From NCBI GenBank assembly GCA_001770205.1, contig MEQL01000037.1:1-64000 (forward strand): a stretch of 64,000 nucleotides of DNA, written 5' to 3'. The notes beneath the pieces were generated by a model. It saw only the letters and a program-made list of their open reading frames with translations, did no database searches and was not told where the DNA came from. Below, piece after piece: positions 45,101 through 53,656 of the stretch. Position 1 is the first letter of the stretch, and each line of letters starts with the position of its first letter. The position numbers and the translations under genes were made by a program. Source of the DNA: Bdellovibrionales bacterium RIFOXYD12_FULL_39_22 (GTDB taxonomy: Bacteria; Bdellovibrionota; Bacteriovoracia; Bacteriovoracales; Bacteriovoracaceae).

Positions 45101-46241
45101 ACTTTTAAGTAACGGACAGAGGTTTCATCCATCAAATTGGCAAAACTGGTTTACCATCGAAAACAATTTTATTTCCACTCCAAAGAGAGGAGTGCCTCGT
45201 TTCCAATATGAGGAGTGGTGGGGATACGACAATCTGGCGGTGTTTAATGATCAAAGCGAATTAAATAATCCAGAATGGAGAAAATATTTTTTAGATGGCC
45301 CGGACTCTGTGGCGCAAAGATGGATTAGAGCTGGAAGCGCTGGATGGAGGCTAGATGTCGTTGCTGAGATGGATACAACCTTTATTAATAAATTTAGAAT
45401 GGCCGTCAAATCTCAAAAAACTTTAAGTGGAGATGAGCCTATTATTTTAGGAGAAGTTATTCCCGATGCTTCTCATTATTTGCTTGGTGATAAATTTGAT
45501 TCTGTCATGAATTATCGTTTTCTAAGGGCCGTAATAAAAGACTTTCTTGTTCGAGGTAAGGCGGAAGATGCTTATCAAATATTAACTAATGTTTTTCAAA
45601 GCTATCCACCAGAGGCACTAAGGGCAACAATGAATCTGCTTGATTCTCATGACTCCATGCGAGCAATTTATCAATTAGGTGGCGGGATTGCCAAAAAACA
45701 TTTGGTGGCAATCCCCGGGAAAAATTTTGACTACGAACTTGGAAAAAAAAGATTCAAAATAGCACTGGCCTTCATGATTGGCCTGCCGGGTGTCCCGACA
45801 ATCTATTATGGTGATGAAGTTGGTCTTTATGGTGGAGAAGATCCTGATAATCGCAGAACTTATCCTTGGGGACGAGAAGATGTTGGGTTGCTTGCATATA
45901 CAAAAAAAGTACTGAACTTTAGAAAAAAACATTCTGAGATTTTTTCTCGGGGAGATATCAAGACGTTGTACGCAAAAGGTGATGTCTATATTTTTAAACG
46001 ATCTTACAAAGATAGCGTTTTTATTTTTGGCCTTAACCGTGGAGATTCGATATTTGAAATGACTAAAGTTATTTCGGGGATCAATTTAAAAAAGTGGTGT
46101 GATATTATGCCGGAAAATAATAAGCAATATTTAGAGTTTTCGGTAGATCAAATTCCTCCGGCCTCTGTGCGCATTATTGAAAATTGCCAACATCGGCCAG
46201 ATACCCGAGTTTTACATTCGGGATTGTTTGGGAATGACTAA
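42144..46241 (+). CDS. Secreted two-module alpha-amylase (GH13 + starch-binding-like + GH13)
   Basis: The 1365-residue protein has a signal peptide (cleavage near residue 24, SQAMELK). Module 1 (about 28-480) is an animal/Streptomyces-type alpha-amylase: DVTLNH (113-118), GFRIDAAKH (nucleophile Asp214), Glu240 and FVDNHD (Asp303). A beta-rich X25-like module follows (about 488-590, KGSYEYKFAIGGSWLENYG), then an E-set domain to about 790. Module 2 (about 803-1300) is a neopullulanase/cyclomaltodextrinase-type GH13: YQIIPDRFYNGD, DGIFNH, GWRLD (Asp1071), ILGE (Glu1104) and DSHD (Asp1170). Both triads are complete. It should degrade starch or glycogen outside the cytoplasm. It is divergent from the cupin-aminotransferase operon across about 60 bases. 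Confidence 0.93.
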   Translation: MIKFKEKHFCLLFFVLLIATTSQAMELKKTVMVHLFEWRWTDVAQECEKFLGPNGFSAVQISPPNEHAVIKNYPWWQRYQFVSYKLESRSGNRQEFVDMVQRCNKAGVAIYADVTLNHMAGSFGPDDSERVGYAGSKFAHYNYPGIYERSDFHYCQKQNDSSREIKSYKDAWEVQNCELVSLADLDTASEKVRSTLAAFLNDLISIGVRGFRIDAAKHVSPADTTAILAKVSSKPHIFQEFYNIPGEPFDVNQFLQNGDVIEGSFGYRLTAAFLRDKMITHVKDIEQGLIDSKRAITFVDNHDKQREINYLTYKQGNLYDMANIFMLAYPYGYPVIMSGYRFDLKDQGPPSDQNGNTKHIYIKGKFLCTEIGFSCEHRKRPIKNMISFREYTAGEKVIDWWTNDFNQFAFARGRKGFVAFNNENTTLQRKLSTHLLPGRYCDIISGDFDSKSKTCTGNIVDVNNEGVALIILPPHTSLAIYEKARMETQITLVGNLQKTLGDFSDWNPSSSKTRMEYLGSGLYHFKTFLPKGSYEYKFAIGGSWLENYGQNGTLSGKNIPLVVPEGQEIIFYFSDKTHKGTSSLDYKLQSNPPVLFLSDERMIKLVDHSFNNLFYTTVTLQDGNYNFVVQYQNNKYPLPPLKLNRIQDVSLYFDLSKLETSFDLHTLEEAQILHDSFNDLYRKPFHAIEENEAITIKLSVIPNKLKKVELFLVQENIQKRDKVEYTEYKTISMKKTAESDLREFWSATLTFPEKGVYGYKFLINGNEEYGDDQFPGGVGQLYKKDGRYFQITAYDKNFHPPEWLQQGIIYQIIPDRFYNGDSKNDYVKKYARGLDPIFHSQWNAIPSNGGPLDHDSFYCNDYYGGDLQGIISKLDYLQAMGVSIIYLNPIFNSGYNSKYDTGDYLSIDPMFGTNDEFARLASELQKRNMRLILDGIFNHVGDDSIYFDRYEKYPWVGAYEYWSKVYKKINDQKLSIEDAKKATTQELLSNGQRFHPSNWQNWFTIENNFISTPKRGVPRFQYEEWWGYDNLAVFNDQSELNNPEWRKYFLDGPDSVAQRWIRAGSAGWRLDVVAEMDTTFINKFRMAVKSQKTLSGDEPIILGEVIPDASHYLLGDKFDSVMNYRFLRAVIKDFLVRGKAEDAYQILTNVFQSYPPEALRATMNLLDSHDSMRAIYQLGGGIAKKHLVAIPGKNFDYELGKKRFKIALAFMIGLPGVPTIYYGDEVGLYGGEDPDNRRTYPWGREDVGLLAYTKKVLNFRKKHSEIFSRGDIKTLYAKGDVYIFKRSYKDSVFIFGLNRGDSIFEMTKVISGINLKKWCDIMPENNKQYLEFSVDQIPPASVRIIENCQHRPDTRVLHSGLFGND

Positions 46242-46334
46242 TTTTTTTTATCTTGTTTGTGTCGGGAATCGTGTGATAATATTTACAAGGAATAACTGGG
46301 TCAGTGTTAACCAATAAACCACAGGGAGCATAAT

Positions 46335-46820
46335 ATGAAATTTTTAGTAATTATGATGGTATTGTTAAGTGTTTTTTTTAGTTGTTCTAGTCCGCAATCA
46401 ACAGGGGCATCGAAAATAGATAATCGAGACCTTGCCTCCTCTAATTGGGATTGGGTAATTAGATGTGATAATTCAGAAGATGGGAAGATAAGAATAGAAA
46501 AGAGAAACTGCTACTATGGTGGAACCTTCCACGAATCTCAGTATTGCGAGTGGCAAGCAGTCGTTAACGGAAAGAAAATCATCGACGAAATGAGGGCCGC
46601 CAAAGTATTTTATGATGGCCGGTCGACTGAAGAATATGTTATCCGCGAACTTAGGGATAATGGAGGTACTAATTTTACTGCGTACTCATATTATGGAGGA
46701 TATGACCTTCGATATATTATTGAACCGGTATCACCTGGAAGTCCAAATATGAAACTTTTTGCACGATCCCCTAGTGTAACCAAAGAATGGACTTTCTACG
46801 ACTGCTCTTTCCAAAAGTAG
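46335..46820 (+). CDS. Small lipoprotein of unknown function
   Basis: The 161-residue protein has a lipoprotein signal with lipobox FFSC (Cys17). The mature part contains several Cys (RCDNSEDG, NCYYGG, YCEWQ, DCSFQ), likely disulfides in the periplasm, and many aromatic residues. AGGGAGC precedes the ATG. No domain is recognised. It lies 93 bases after the amylase; co-transcription is possible, but there is no coupling. Confidence 0.65.
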   Translation: MKFLVIMMVLLSVFFSCSSPQSTGASKIDNRDLASSNWDWVIRCDNSEDGKIRIEKRNCYYGGTFHESQYCEWQAVVNGKKIIDEMRAAKVFYDGRSTEEYVIRELRDNGGTNFTAYSYYGGYDLRYIIEPVSPGSPNMKLFARSPSVTKEWTFYDCSFQK

Positions 46821-46830
46821 TTAGAAAAAA

Positions 46831-47766
46831 TTATTTTTCTAGTTGGCGATTGTTACTTCGTGCTAATCCATATACTCCAGCTGGGAGAATCCGTTCGTCG
46901 TTGGAATGAATAAGACCGATGTCTCCAGATGTGATGTTAAATTTCCAGAAATTACTTTTTAAAACATTGCGCAATGCCTGATGCTGAACTCCAGGTGTAT
47001 GAGTGGTAAGCAAGAAAAAAGATTTTTCCGGGCGTAAAATAGTGGACGATAATTTTAATAATTCAAAAATATGTTCTTCAAAAATCCATTTTTCTTTTTT
47101 GATTCCGTGTCCCCAACTTGGGGGGTCTGCCAATATGCCATCAAATTGTATTTTTTTTCTGGCCGCTGAACGAATAAAGTTCATCACATCATCATGCTGC
47201 CAATTGATTTTATGCTCTGGAATAGAATTTAATTTTTGATTTTCCTCACCCCAAGATAAAACCCCTTTGGCACTATCAACATGAGTTACCTCTGCTCCCA
47301 AATTGGCCATTACGATGCTTGCACAACCTGTATATCCAAAAAGGTTTAAAATTTTTGGATTCTTTGTACCACTTGCTTGTAGTGTAGAGACTAATGTTTG
47401 CAGCAAGGACCAGATGGCCTCTTGTTCAAAGAATACTCCGCAATGGCCAAAGGTAGTGAGTTGAATAGAAAAACGCAGTTCTTTTTTTTCTCCAGCGCTT
47501 GGCCATCCAACGGAGAGATTGGCCGGGACTTCCCTTAAATGTTTCCAAATTCCGCCGCCATCTTTTTTCCGAATAGATATACTGGTGGCCAAAGACCATT
47601 CAGACTTTGCTTTGCGAATTGGCCAGATAGATTGTGGTGATGGACGTTCAACAATAATCTGGGAAATGCGCTCTAATTTTCTCTCGTTGCCACTATCAAT
47701 CAATTGATAGTCTAGGCAGTTTCGGGCAAGAAGTTCTGATGGTGTTGTCCAATCTATTTCATTCAT
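46831..47766 (-). CDS. RlmI/RlmK-type SAM-dependent methyltransferase
   Basis: From the ATG at 47766 the protein has 311 residues and overlaps the upstream methyltransferase stop as ATGA; an in-frame start 11 codons earlier is unlikely. The SAM-binding start is ILNLFGYTGCASIVMANLGA, followed by THVDSAKGVLSWGEEN, and the catalytic-type motif is ADPPSWGHG, typical of 23S rRNA m5C-type and RlmK/L/I proteins. It lacks an N-terminal PUA domain, unlike its neighbour. It probably methylates rRNA or another nucleic acid in the cytoplasm; the site is unknown. Confidence 0.8.
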   Translation of the reverse strand: MNEIDWTTPSELLARNCLDYQLIDSGNERKLERISQIIVERPSPQSIWPIRKAKSEWSLATSISIRKKDGGGIWKHLREVPANLSVGWPSAGEKKELRFSIQLTTFGHCGVFFEQEAIWSLLQTLVSTLQASGTKNPKILNLFGYTGCASIVMANLGAEVTHVDSAKGVLSWGEENQKLNSIPEHKINWQHDDVMNFIRSAARKKIQFDGILADPPSWGHGIKKEKWIFEEHIFELLKLSSTILRPEKSFFLLTTHTPGVQHQALRNVLKSNFWKFNITSGDIGLIHSNDERILPAGVYGLARSNNRQLEK

Positions 47767-49136
47767 TGATGTTCCTTCGAAGCATCGATAATTTGACAAA
47801 TTATGGCCTTAAGATAATTACCTTGAGGGAAGTTGGCCAGCGTTGGATGGTCTAGTGAATGCCCACCATGGGCCAGCGTTTTTAAGTGGCAGCTATTTTT
47901 TTGGGCCGCATTGGCCACTATTTGTGTTAAATCACTCTCGGAAAGATGTTGAGAGCAAGAACAAGAGATAAAATATCCGCCAACTTTTACTTTAGAGAGA
48001 AGCGAGTTGTTTAATTGTTGATAAGCACTTTTTCCGTTGTAGTAATCGTTACGATTTTTAATTAATGCTGGAGGATCACAGATGACAATATCAAATTTTT
48101 CCTCTGCCAATGTTTCAAGAAGTTGTGAATTTTTTTTGATAATATCACTTTTAATTATTCGGCATTGGCCACCAGCGCGCAATACATTGGCGTAGGCCAA
48201 ATCCAGGGCAGAGGCAGAAGAGTCGACCACCGTTGCGATTACTTGATGGCGCAAATAAGTTAGATGATGGGTTAGTTGAGTGGACCACTGTCCAACATAG
48301 GAAAACAGGTCTAGTATTCTTATTGGGGAGGTGTCATCAATTCTTGAAGAAAAATTTAAATTTTCCAAGAGGAGTGAAATATTGTGATATTGATCAAGAA
48401 AAAAACCAGTCTTTTGTCCTCCCTGTAGATCAACTGAAAAAAGTAGATAGTTGTTATTATTTTTCGATGCCGATTTAATTTTAATCGAAAAGGTAGATAA
48501 GCTTGTTGGACAGTTTTTTAAAATGATAGCTTCTTTTTCTTCTTCATTTTCACTTATTTCTTTAGCTGGTAATCCCTCTAGTTTTCTGGCCAGAGCATCG
48601 TTTTTTAAAATAACAAAACTCTTATCCCAGGAGCGAGAGGTATATTTATTCAGTCGACTGAGGAATGTCTCGAGTATACCAGACATTGATGGGAGTAATT
48701 GATCCATTGCGGCCGTTGAGGCCTGAATAGAAAAACATTGATAATCATCTTCTAAAACAAAACAATCGATTACTAATCCGGGCAGAGAGTCTGCCTCGGC
48801 AAAACAGAGTCTATGACTATATTCCAAAAAATTATCTTTAAAACGTCTATTGGCCGCCGCAACTAACTTATCGATCACAAAACTGGCCAGAGTTTCGCTG
48901 CTGTTTTTAAAGTCACGGGGCGAGCGTGATAGCTGGCGAAAAGCAATTTGTGAAAAGGCGTTGGTAATTCCATGGCCCAAAAACTTTTCCTTTTCATCAA
49001 CCAATTCGACGATAGCACCAGGCGGAGTGCCGTTTACGCCTTTAATTATGTCGCCGATGAAGACCCAAGGATGTCCGGATAAAAAATGTTTGGCACCTTT
49101 TTTTGATGCGACCCAACGTTTTACTACAGTGCTCAA
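47763..49136 (-). CDS. rlmI: RlmI-like rRNA methyltransferase with PUA domain
   Basis: The 457-residue protein starts with a PUA-type domain (about 1-80: KKGAKHFLSGHPWVFIGDI, GAIVELVDEKEKFLGHG) followed by the RlmI-like middle domain and a Rossmann domain. Motifs are KTGFFLDQYHN, ILDLFSYVGQWSTQL (SAM loop) and ICDPPALIKN (catalytic-type DPP). RlmI makes m5C1962 in 23S rRNA. The gene overlaps the second methyltransferase by four bases. The chain is about 60 residues longer than typical RlmI, mainly from an insertion around residue 180-230. The symbol is assigned by family resemblance. Confidence 0.78.
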   Translation of the reverse strand: MSTVVKRWVASKKGAKHFLSGHPWVFIGDIIKGVNGTPPGAIVELVDEKEKFLGHGITNAFSQIAFRQLSRSPRDFKNSSETLASFVIDKLVAAANRRFKDNFLEYSHRLCFAEADSLPGLVIDCFVLEDDYQCFSIQASTAAMDQLLPSMSGILETFLSRLNKYTSRSWDKSFVILKNDALARKLEGLPAKEISENEEEKEAIILKNCPTSLSTFSIKIKSASKNNNNYLLFSVDLQGGQKTGFFLDQYHNISLLLENLNFSSRIDDTSPIRILDLFSYVGQWSTQLTHHLTYLRHQVIATVVDSSASALDLAYANVLRAGGQCRIIKSDIIKKNSQLLETLAEEKFDIVICDPPALIKNRNDYYNGKSAYQQLNNSLLSKVKVGGYFISCSCSQHLSESDLTQIVANAAQKNSCHLKTLAHGGHSLDHPTLANFPQGNYLKAIICQIIDASKEHQ

Positions 49137-49211
49137 AAAGATCCCCTTTAACTATTATTATTTCATTGCTTGAAAAGTGAATCAGAAAATTATATTACAA
49201 TCAGAACAAGC

Positions 49212-49991
49212 ATGGAACAAAACTTTTTTTTAATCTCAATCTTACTTTTTTTTGCCGGCCTATTTGCTGGTTGGATTGATGCGATAGCGGGAGGTGGTGG
49301 ACTAATCACATTACCTGTTCTTTTGCATGCGGGGATACCTCCGGCCATGGCCTTAGGAACGAATAAATTTCAATCTAGCTTTGGTAGTCTAACTTCATCG
49401 TATCAATTTGTACGAGCAAAAAAAATTAATTTGAAAGAGATTATTCCCGGGATTGTTTGTACGGCACTAGGCGCCCTTGCTGGTACGACAGTGGCCCGTA
49501 CCATTAGTTCACAATTTTTATCCAAAATCATTCCACTTTTGATGCTCTTAATTGTTGGATATATGCTGCTTGCCCCGAGACTGTGGCCTACTGGAATGCA
49601 GAATCTTTCAATGCCCAAGATAAAATCACGAAGGCCTTTTTGGTTGTTCACTATCGGGGGCGTCGTTTTAGGATTTTACGATGGCTTCTTTGGGCCAGGC
49701 ACTGGTAATTTCTGGGCATTCTCGCTGATGGCCTTTGCTGGCCTTAATTTAGTTGACGCTACTGCCCATACTAAGATTTTTAATTTTACTAGTAATATCG
49801 TGGCATTCTTCCTTTTTGCTATGGCCGGGAAGGTTCTTTATTCCATGGGGTTGGTAATGGCGATAGGGCAGATAATTGGCTCCCGAATAGGTGCTAAAAT
49901 GGTAATTAATCGCGGGCCAAAGTTTATTCGGCCAATTTTTATTACGGTAGTAGTGGTGTTAGCGCTGACTCTTGCATATCGCAATGTTTGA
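49212..49991 (+). CDS. TSUP (TauE/SafE, DUF81) family permease
   Basis: From the ATG at 49212 the protein has 259 residues and about eight membrane helices; a TTG 14 codons upstream is less likely. TSUP marks are the repeated AGWIDAIAGGGGLITLPVLL and GFYDGFFGPGTGNFWAF, one in each half, as in the internally duplicated family. Members export or import organosulfur compounds, sulfite or similar anions across the inner membrane; the substrate is unknown. It is divergent from the rlmI-like gene. A second TSUP gene lies at 53657. Confidence 0.88.
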   Translation: MEQNFFLISILLFFAGLFAGWIDAIAGGGGLITLPVLLHAGIPPAMALGTNKFQSSFGSLTSSYQFVRAKKINLKEIIPGIVCTALGALAGTTVARTISSQFLSKIIPLLMLLIVGYMLLAPRLWPTGMQNLSMPKIKSRRPFWLFTIGGVVLGFYDGFFGPGTGNFWAFSLMAFAGLNLVDATAHTKIFNFTSNIVAFFLFAMAGKVLYSMGLVMAIGQIIGSRIGAKMVINRGPKFIRPIFITVVVVLALTLAYRNV

Positions 49992-50091
49992 TATCCAATA
50001 TGTAGAGATTACTTTGTTCATTTACAGTTATACGAGTTTCTGTTAATAAGGTCAAAATATTGTCAAATTCTTGAATATTTAAGGAGGGTCT

Positions 50092-52728
50092 ATGAGATAT
50101 CTTGCAATTCCTATTATATGTTGTTTGTTTTTTGCTACGGTTTCTTGTTCGGGAGGAGGCCCAAAGGTGCCAGGATCACAGTCCGGGCAAGATGCTCTTA
50201 ACCAATTATCTGTTACGCACCGTTCAAATTTTGAAAATTGGAAAGCTAGTATCAGTAAGTCGTGCAACGCCATAGAAGCGTTTAGTTCATCAAGTGTCGA
50301 TTCGGGAAGTTCTAATGGTTTGGATGTTATTGCTTTGTTGAATAAAAATAATAACTCCTTTGTTTTTTCAGATGAAGATCAGTTTGCAATACTTTCTAAT
50401 TACAATACGTATTTAGGTATGGAAACTTCAACTTTTGAAGAGAGCACAGAAATAAATGGGCACACCTACAAGATACGTGCAGAAGCGAGACGCGATGGTT
50501 CTACTTGTACGCTGTCTCTTTTTGGAAAAAAGATTTATGAGACCTATGTCGTTGCAAATTTCGGTATTGGGTATGAATCTTCTGTGGACAAGAAGATATT
50601 TTCGAAAGTTTCCGCTCCCGTCGTGCGTAATTTAGGAAAAAATGGACAAGCTGAAATAGATGGGGATGGGATCTTTAATTTAATTAGAGAGACACTAAGG
50701 CCAAGAGAATTGGCGGTTAAATTCATTGGTGAAAAATTGGGATTAGATTTAAGTTCGGCAAAGCAATTATTTTTTGTCGCTGATTATCCAAAGAATGAAT
50801 TTATAGCAAAAATTTCGGAGGACGAGAATGCTGTGTGGTCAAGTCTTTGGTCTGGTAATATTATTTCTCAGCGGTCTGTGTTAGAAAAATATTTTGAAAG
50901 TTATAATTCATCGATTCCGCTAGAGGTTCTAGTTCCGATTCCTGCTTTTGAGTTTATGCAAGTATCTAATAAATCGGATGTTGGAAATTTTAAATTACAT
51001 TTAATTGCTAGAATGTCTGCGAAAGAACAAGTTCATACTTATGAACTAGAACGGTTTGAAAATAAAGGGATAGAATTGTTTAATAAACATGAAGCCGAAA
51101 AATGTGCAGTAGATAGATTATTTGCGTATCTTTCAGATGATAGCAACTATCGTGGAGAAATTCGGCCATCAGTGGAATTGATGATGCAACCTTGCCAAGT
51201 TATTTTTTCAAATATTCGCGAAGAGGCATATGCCAGTGGTTTCTACAAAGACAACATAGCACATGTTTTTGCTGGTATTATTCCTTCGGCCAGATTTAGT
51301 TATGGAGAGTGGGATGATGTTTTAGCTACATTGGCAAAACAATCCATGGCCGCCGAAGTTGATCCCAAAGAAGATCTTGATCCTTCAGGAGTAACCCAAA
51401 TTATTCCGAGTATATCTGCACAGCTATATTCTATCGAAGATGAAGTGAAGAAAACAAAGAATATGAAACAATTTAAAGAGCAGCTTTATAATATGGGGAT
51501 GGGATGGGTTTTTACCGGTACACTTGTTGATGAAACAAGATTAGAAAATATTATTCAATCTTTAGATCCCGCCGGGGATATTTTCACTAACTCGGTAAGA
51601 GGAGTTATTTCTTCATTTGACCAATACAGCGGCCGAAGTGAAGCACTGCTTGCGTTTGCATCTGGCATTGATGAAGAATACAAAGAAGAAGCTCAAAAAG
51701 CGCTCAGGTTGTCTCAACAGTTAGAATATGTGGGTTTTGAAACAGAGGTATTTAATCAGATTATTCAAAAACAAATTTCGATAGAAGAGTTGAAAAAATG
51801 GAATGTTAATTTTTCTACAATAAACAATGAGATCAGCAAATATAAAAACTTAAACAAAGTAAAAGGGCAATTGGTTGCAGCAACAGTCAATGGGCTAAGA
51901 AGTGGCGAAGTTCGTCCGTCGGATTTGAAAGGATATTATGCTTCTTTAAATAATGTTGTGGCCACCTTCTCAGAGAGTTCTTTGCGCCTAATTGGTGATC
52001 TTGAAAGATCATTTTTAGAAAGCAAACCAGCGCTAGATTTTGCAAACACTGTTACAGAAAAATATAAACAGTTGGCCCAGGCGATCTTAAAAAACTCAAA
52101 GGCGGCCGAATTTGAAGATTGGGGAAAAGACTTTTTTGATACTATTTTGCAGAAACGTCCCACATTAGATCAATTGAAAAAATGGAATGGTTTATGGATT
52201 TCAACACTGGCCTTTGTAAAAAGAGATAGTGCCAGGGTTGATATGGTCACCGAAATGAGAAGTAAGTGGGCCCGCGAAGAAATAGTTCAAATTGCGATTA
52301 ATGAAGAGTGGGGAGAGCAGGATTATCGTTCATTGGAAGCTATTTCTGCATTAGCAGTTAATAAATTCATGTGCGATAATCTAAAGGATGCTAGCGGACG
52401 CGCCAGTTGCGCGGGCCTTGATTCTTTTAGTAATAAACCGAAAAAGTTTTTTGATCCTGAATTTAAAAATCGCTACACAGCTTTAGCAAAAAAATTTAAT
52501 GGATATATGAAAATCTTGACTGGGTTCGAATTATCTTCGCTGCGCTCAGAGTTAATTGATAGTTTTTTTGGTTATCCTATTTGGTCGGAGTGTGACAATG
52601 CAGCATTTGCAAAAAAAGAAGTTTTGCTGGATAAACAAGTTAAGGCAATTGCTAAAATAGAAGATGTATTTAGACGTTGGGATTTGGAGCGGCAAATAGG
52701 AGAAACGCTCAGCAATTGTAGTAACTAA
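50092..52728 (+). CDS. Large lipoprotein of unknown function
   Basis: The 878-residue protein has a lipoprotein signal with lipobox TVSC (Cys19), followed by a short Gly/Ser/Pro linker. The mature part is mostly predicted helix, with charged repeats in the second half (e.g. QLKKWN around residues 570 and 690). Cys occur at the start and end of the chain. AAGGAGGG lies before the ATG. I recognise no domain. It probably faces the periplasm or cell surface. It converges with the radical SAM gene with a 4-base overlap of stops. Confidence 0.7.
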   Translation: MRYLAIPIICCLFFATVSCSGGGPKVPGSQSGQDALNQLSVTHRSNFENWKASISKSCNAIEAFSSSSVDSGSSNGLDVIALLNKNNNSFVFSDEDQFAILSNYNTYLGMETSTFEESTEINGHTYKIRAEARRDGSTCTLSLFGKKIYETYVVANFGIGYESSVDKKIFSKVSAPVVRNLGKNGQAEIDGDGIFNLIRETLRPRELAVKFIGEKLGLDLSSAKQLFFVADYPKNEFIAKISEDENAVWSSLWSGNIISQRSVLEKYFESYNSSIPLEVLVPIPAFEFMQVSNKSDVGNFKLHLIARMSAKEQVHTYELERFENKGIELFNKHEAEKCAVDRLFAYLSDDSNYRGEIRPSVELMMQPCQVIFSNIREEAYASGFYKDNIAHVFAGIIPSARFSYGEWDDVLATLAKQSMAAEVDPKEDLDPSGVTQIIPSISAQLYSIEDEVKKTKNMKQFKEQLYNMGMGWVFTGTLVDETRLENIIQSLDPAGDIFTNSVRGVISSFDQYSGRSEALLAFASGIDEEYKEEAQKALRLSQQLEYVGFETEVFNQIIQKQISIEELKKWNVNFSTINNEISKYKNLNKVKGQLVAATVNGLRSGEVRPSDLKGYYASLNNVVATFSESSLRLIGDLERSFLESKPALDFANTVTEKYKQLAQAILKNSKAAEFEDWGKDFFDTILQKRPTLDQLKKWNGLWISTLAFVKRDSARVDMVTEMRSKWAREEIVQIAINEEWGEQDYRSLEAISALAVNKFMCDNLKDASGRASCAGLDSFSNKPKKFFDPEFKNRYTALAKKFNGYMKILTGFELSSLRSELIDSFFGYPIWSECDNAAFAKKEVLLDKQVKAIAKIEDVFRRWDLERQIGETLSNCSN

Positions 52729-53627
52729 TCTTTTTTTCCAAACCGGCGTACAAAGTCACAGCGTTGACATAAATCCTCTACCAGTACGTTGTGTTCGAAT
52801 CCTCTTTTAATTGCCTGTGCACGTGAGGAGTTTATGATGGAAAATAAACTCCTCTGCAGGCAATTTCCCAAGTTAATAATTCCACCAACATCTAAGCAGC
52901 AAGGGACCACGCTACCATCGGCCAAAATTCCTATTTGATCACGCATCCCATGACACCTGCCGTATGCGCCTAAAGGGCGATCTTCGAGATTGGGCCATTT
53001 GAATCTGGAATCAAAATGAAGATAGATTTGCGGAGCTATTTTTTTTGATTTAACCATTTTCACATCCACATTGCGAGAAATTTTTTGGCCATAAGCGCGT
53101 TCCAATAAGGCCAATAGAACTTCATTGTGTTGGCCATTTGATTGTTGAGGATGCAAATTCCAGAGGCGATAATTAACATAAAGATGAGGATTAATAGTTA
53201 ACTGTTTTGACGTCAGTGTTATTATATTATTTAGGTAGTTTTTAAGCAGATCAATGTTTTTGTCCTCAGGGCCATCTAAAACAGCTTGTAGCGAATAATT
53301 AATTTGGCGAATGATTGGTGATAGCAAGGCACTTTCTTTAAATTTAGAAATAAGTAATCCATTTGTAGTTATTTGTACTGCCGTCTGATAGTGCTCACAT
53401 ACTTTTATGACCTCTTCAAAATGAGGATGTAGTAGCGGCTCCCCCAGCATGTGCAAAAAAACTTCTTGGCAGAGATCTTTTGCTTGTTTAATTATGGCCG
53501 TAAAATTATCAATAGACATGATTTTGGCCGGTGAATTTATTTGATCAGCGGCCGGACAGAAAGAGCAGCTTAGATTGCAACGATTAGAAATTTCAATGTA
53601 AATTTTCCGTAAAAGTTTTTTCTCCAT
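52725..53627 (-). CDS. Radical SAM protein with SPASM-type C-terminus
   Basis: The 300-residue protein has the radical SAM cluster motif CNLSCSFC (Cys17, Cys21, Cys24), GEPLLHP at the SAM site, and a C-terminal SPASM-like segment GSVVPCCLDVGG plus LCQRCDF for an auxiliary Fe-S cluster. SPASM enzymes modify peptides, carbohydrates or proteins. Its substrate is not evident: the convergent neighbour is a lipoprotein, and the upstream gene a TSUP permease. No short precursor peptide gene is visible beside it. Confidence 0.85.
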   Translation of the reverse strand: MEKKLLRKIYIEISNRCNLSCSFCPAADQINSPAKIMSIDNFTAIIKQAKDLCQEVFLHMLGEPLLHPHFEEVIKVCEHYQTAVQITTNGLLISKFKESALLSPIIRQINYSLQAVLDGPEDKNIDLLKNYLNNIITLTSKQLTINPHLYVNYRLWNLHPQQSNGQHNEVLLALLERAYGQKISRNVDVKMVKSKKIAPQIYLHFDSRFKWPNLEDRPLGAYGRCHGMRDQIGILADGSVVPCCLDVGGIINLGNCLQRSLFSIINSSRAQAIKRGFEHNVLVEDLCQRCDFVRRFGKKD

Positions 53628-53656
53628 AAAGTTACTGTAAATGCTGATACACTAAA

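Noticed and set aside
30506-46241. Interpretation as an ordinary glycogen/maltodextrin operon
   Set aside because: GlgC-, GlgA- and amylase-like genes would fit, but no branching enzyme, phosphorylase or GlgE is present, and a C7-type cyclase and class III aminotransferase would be unexplained. Kept as the main alternative.
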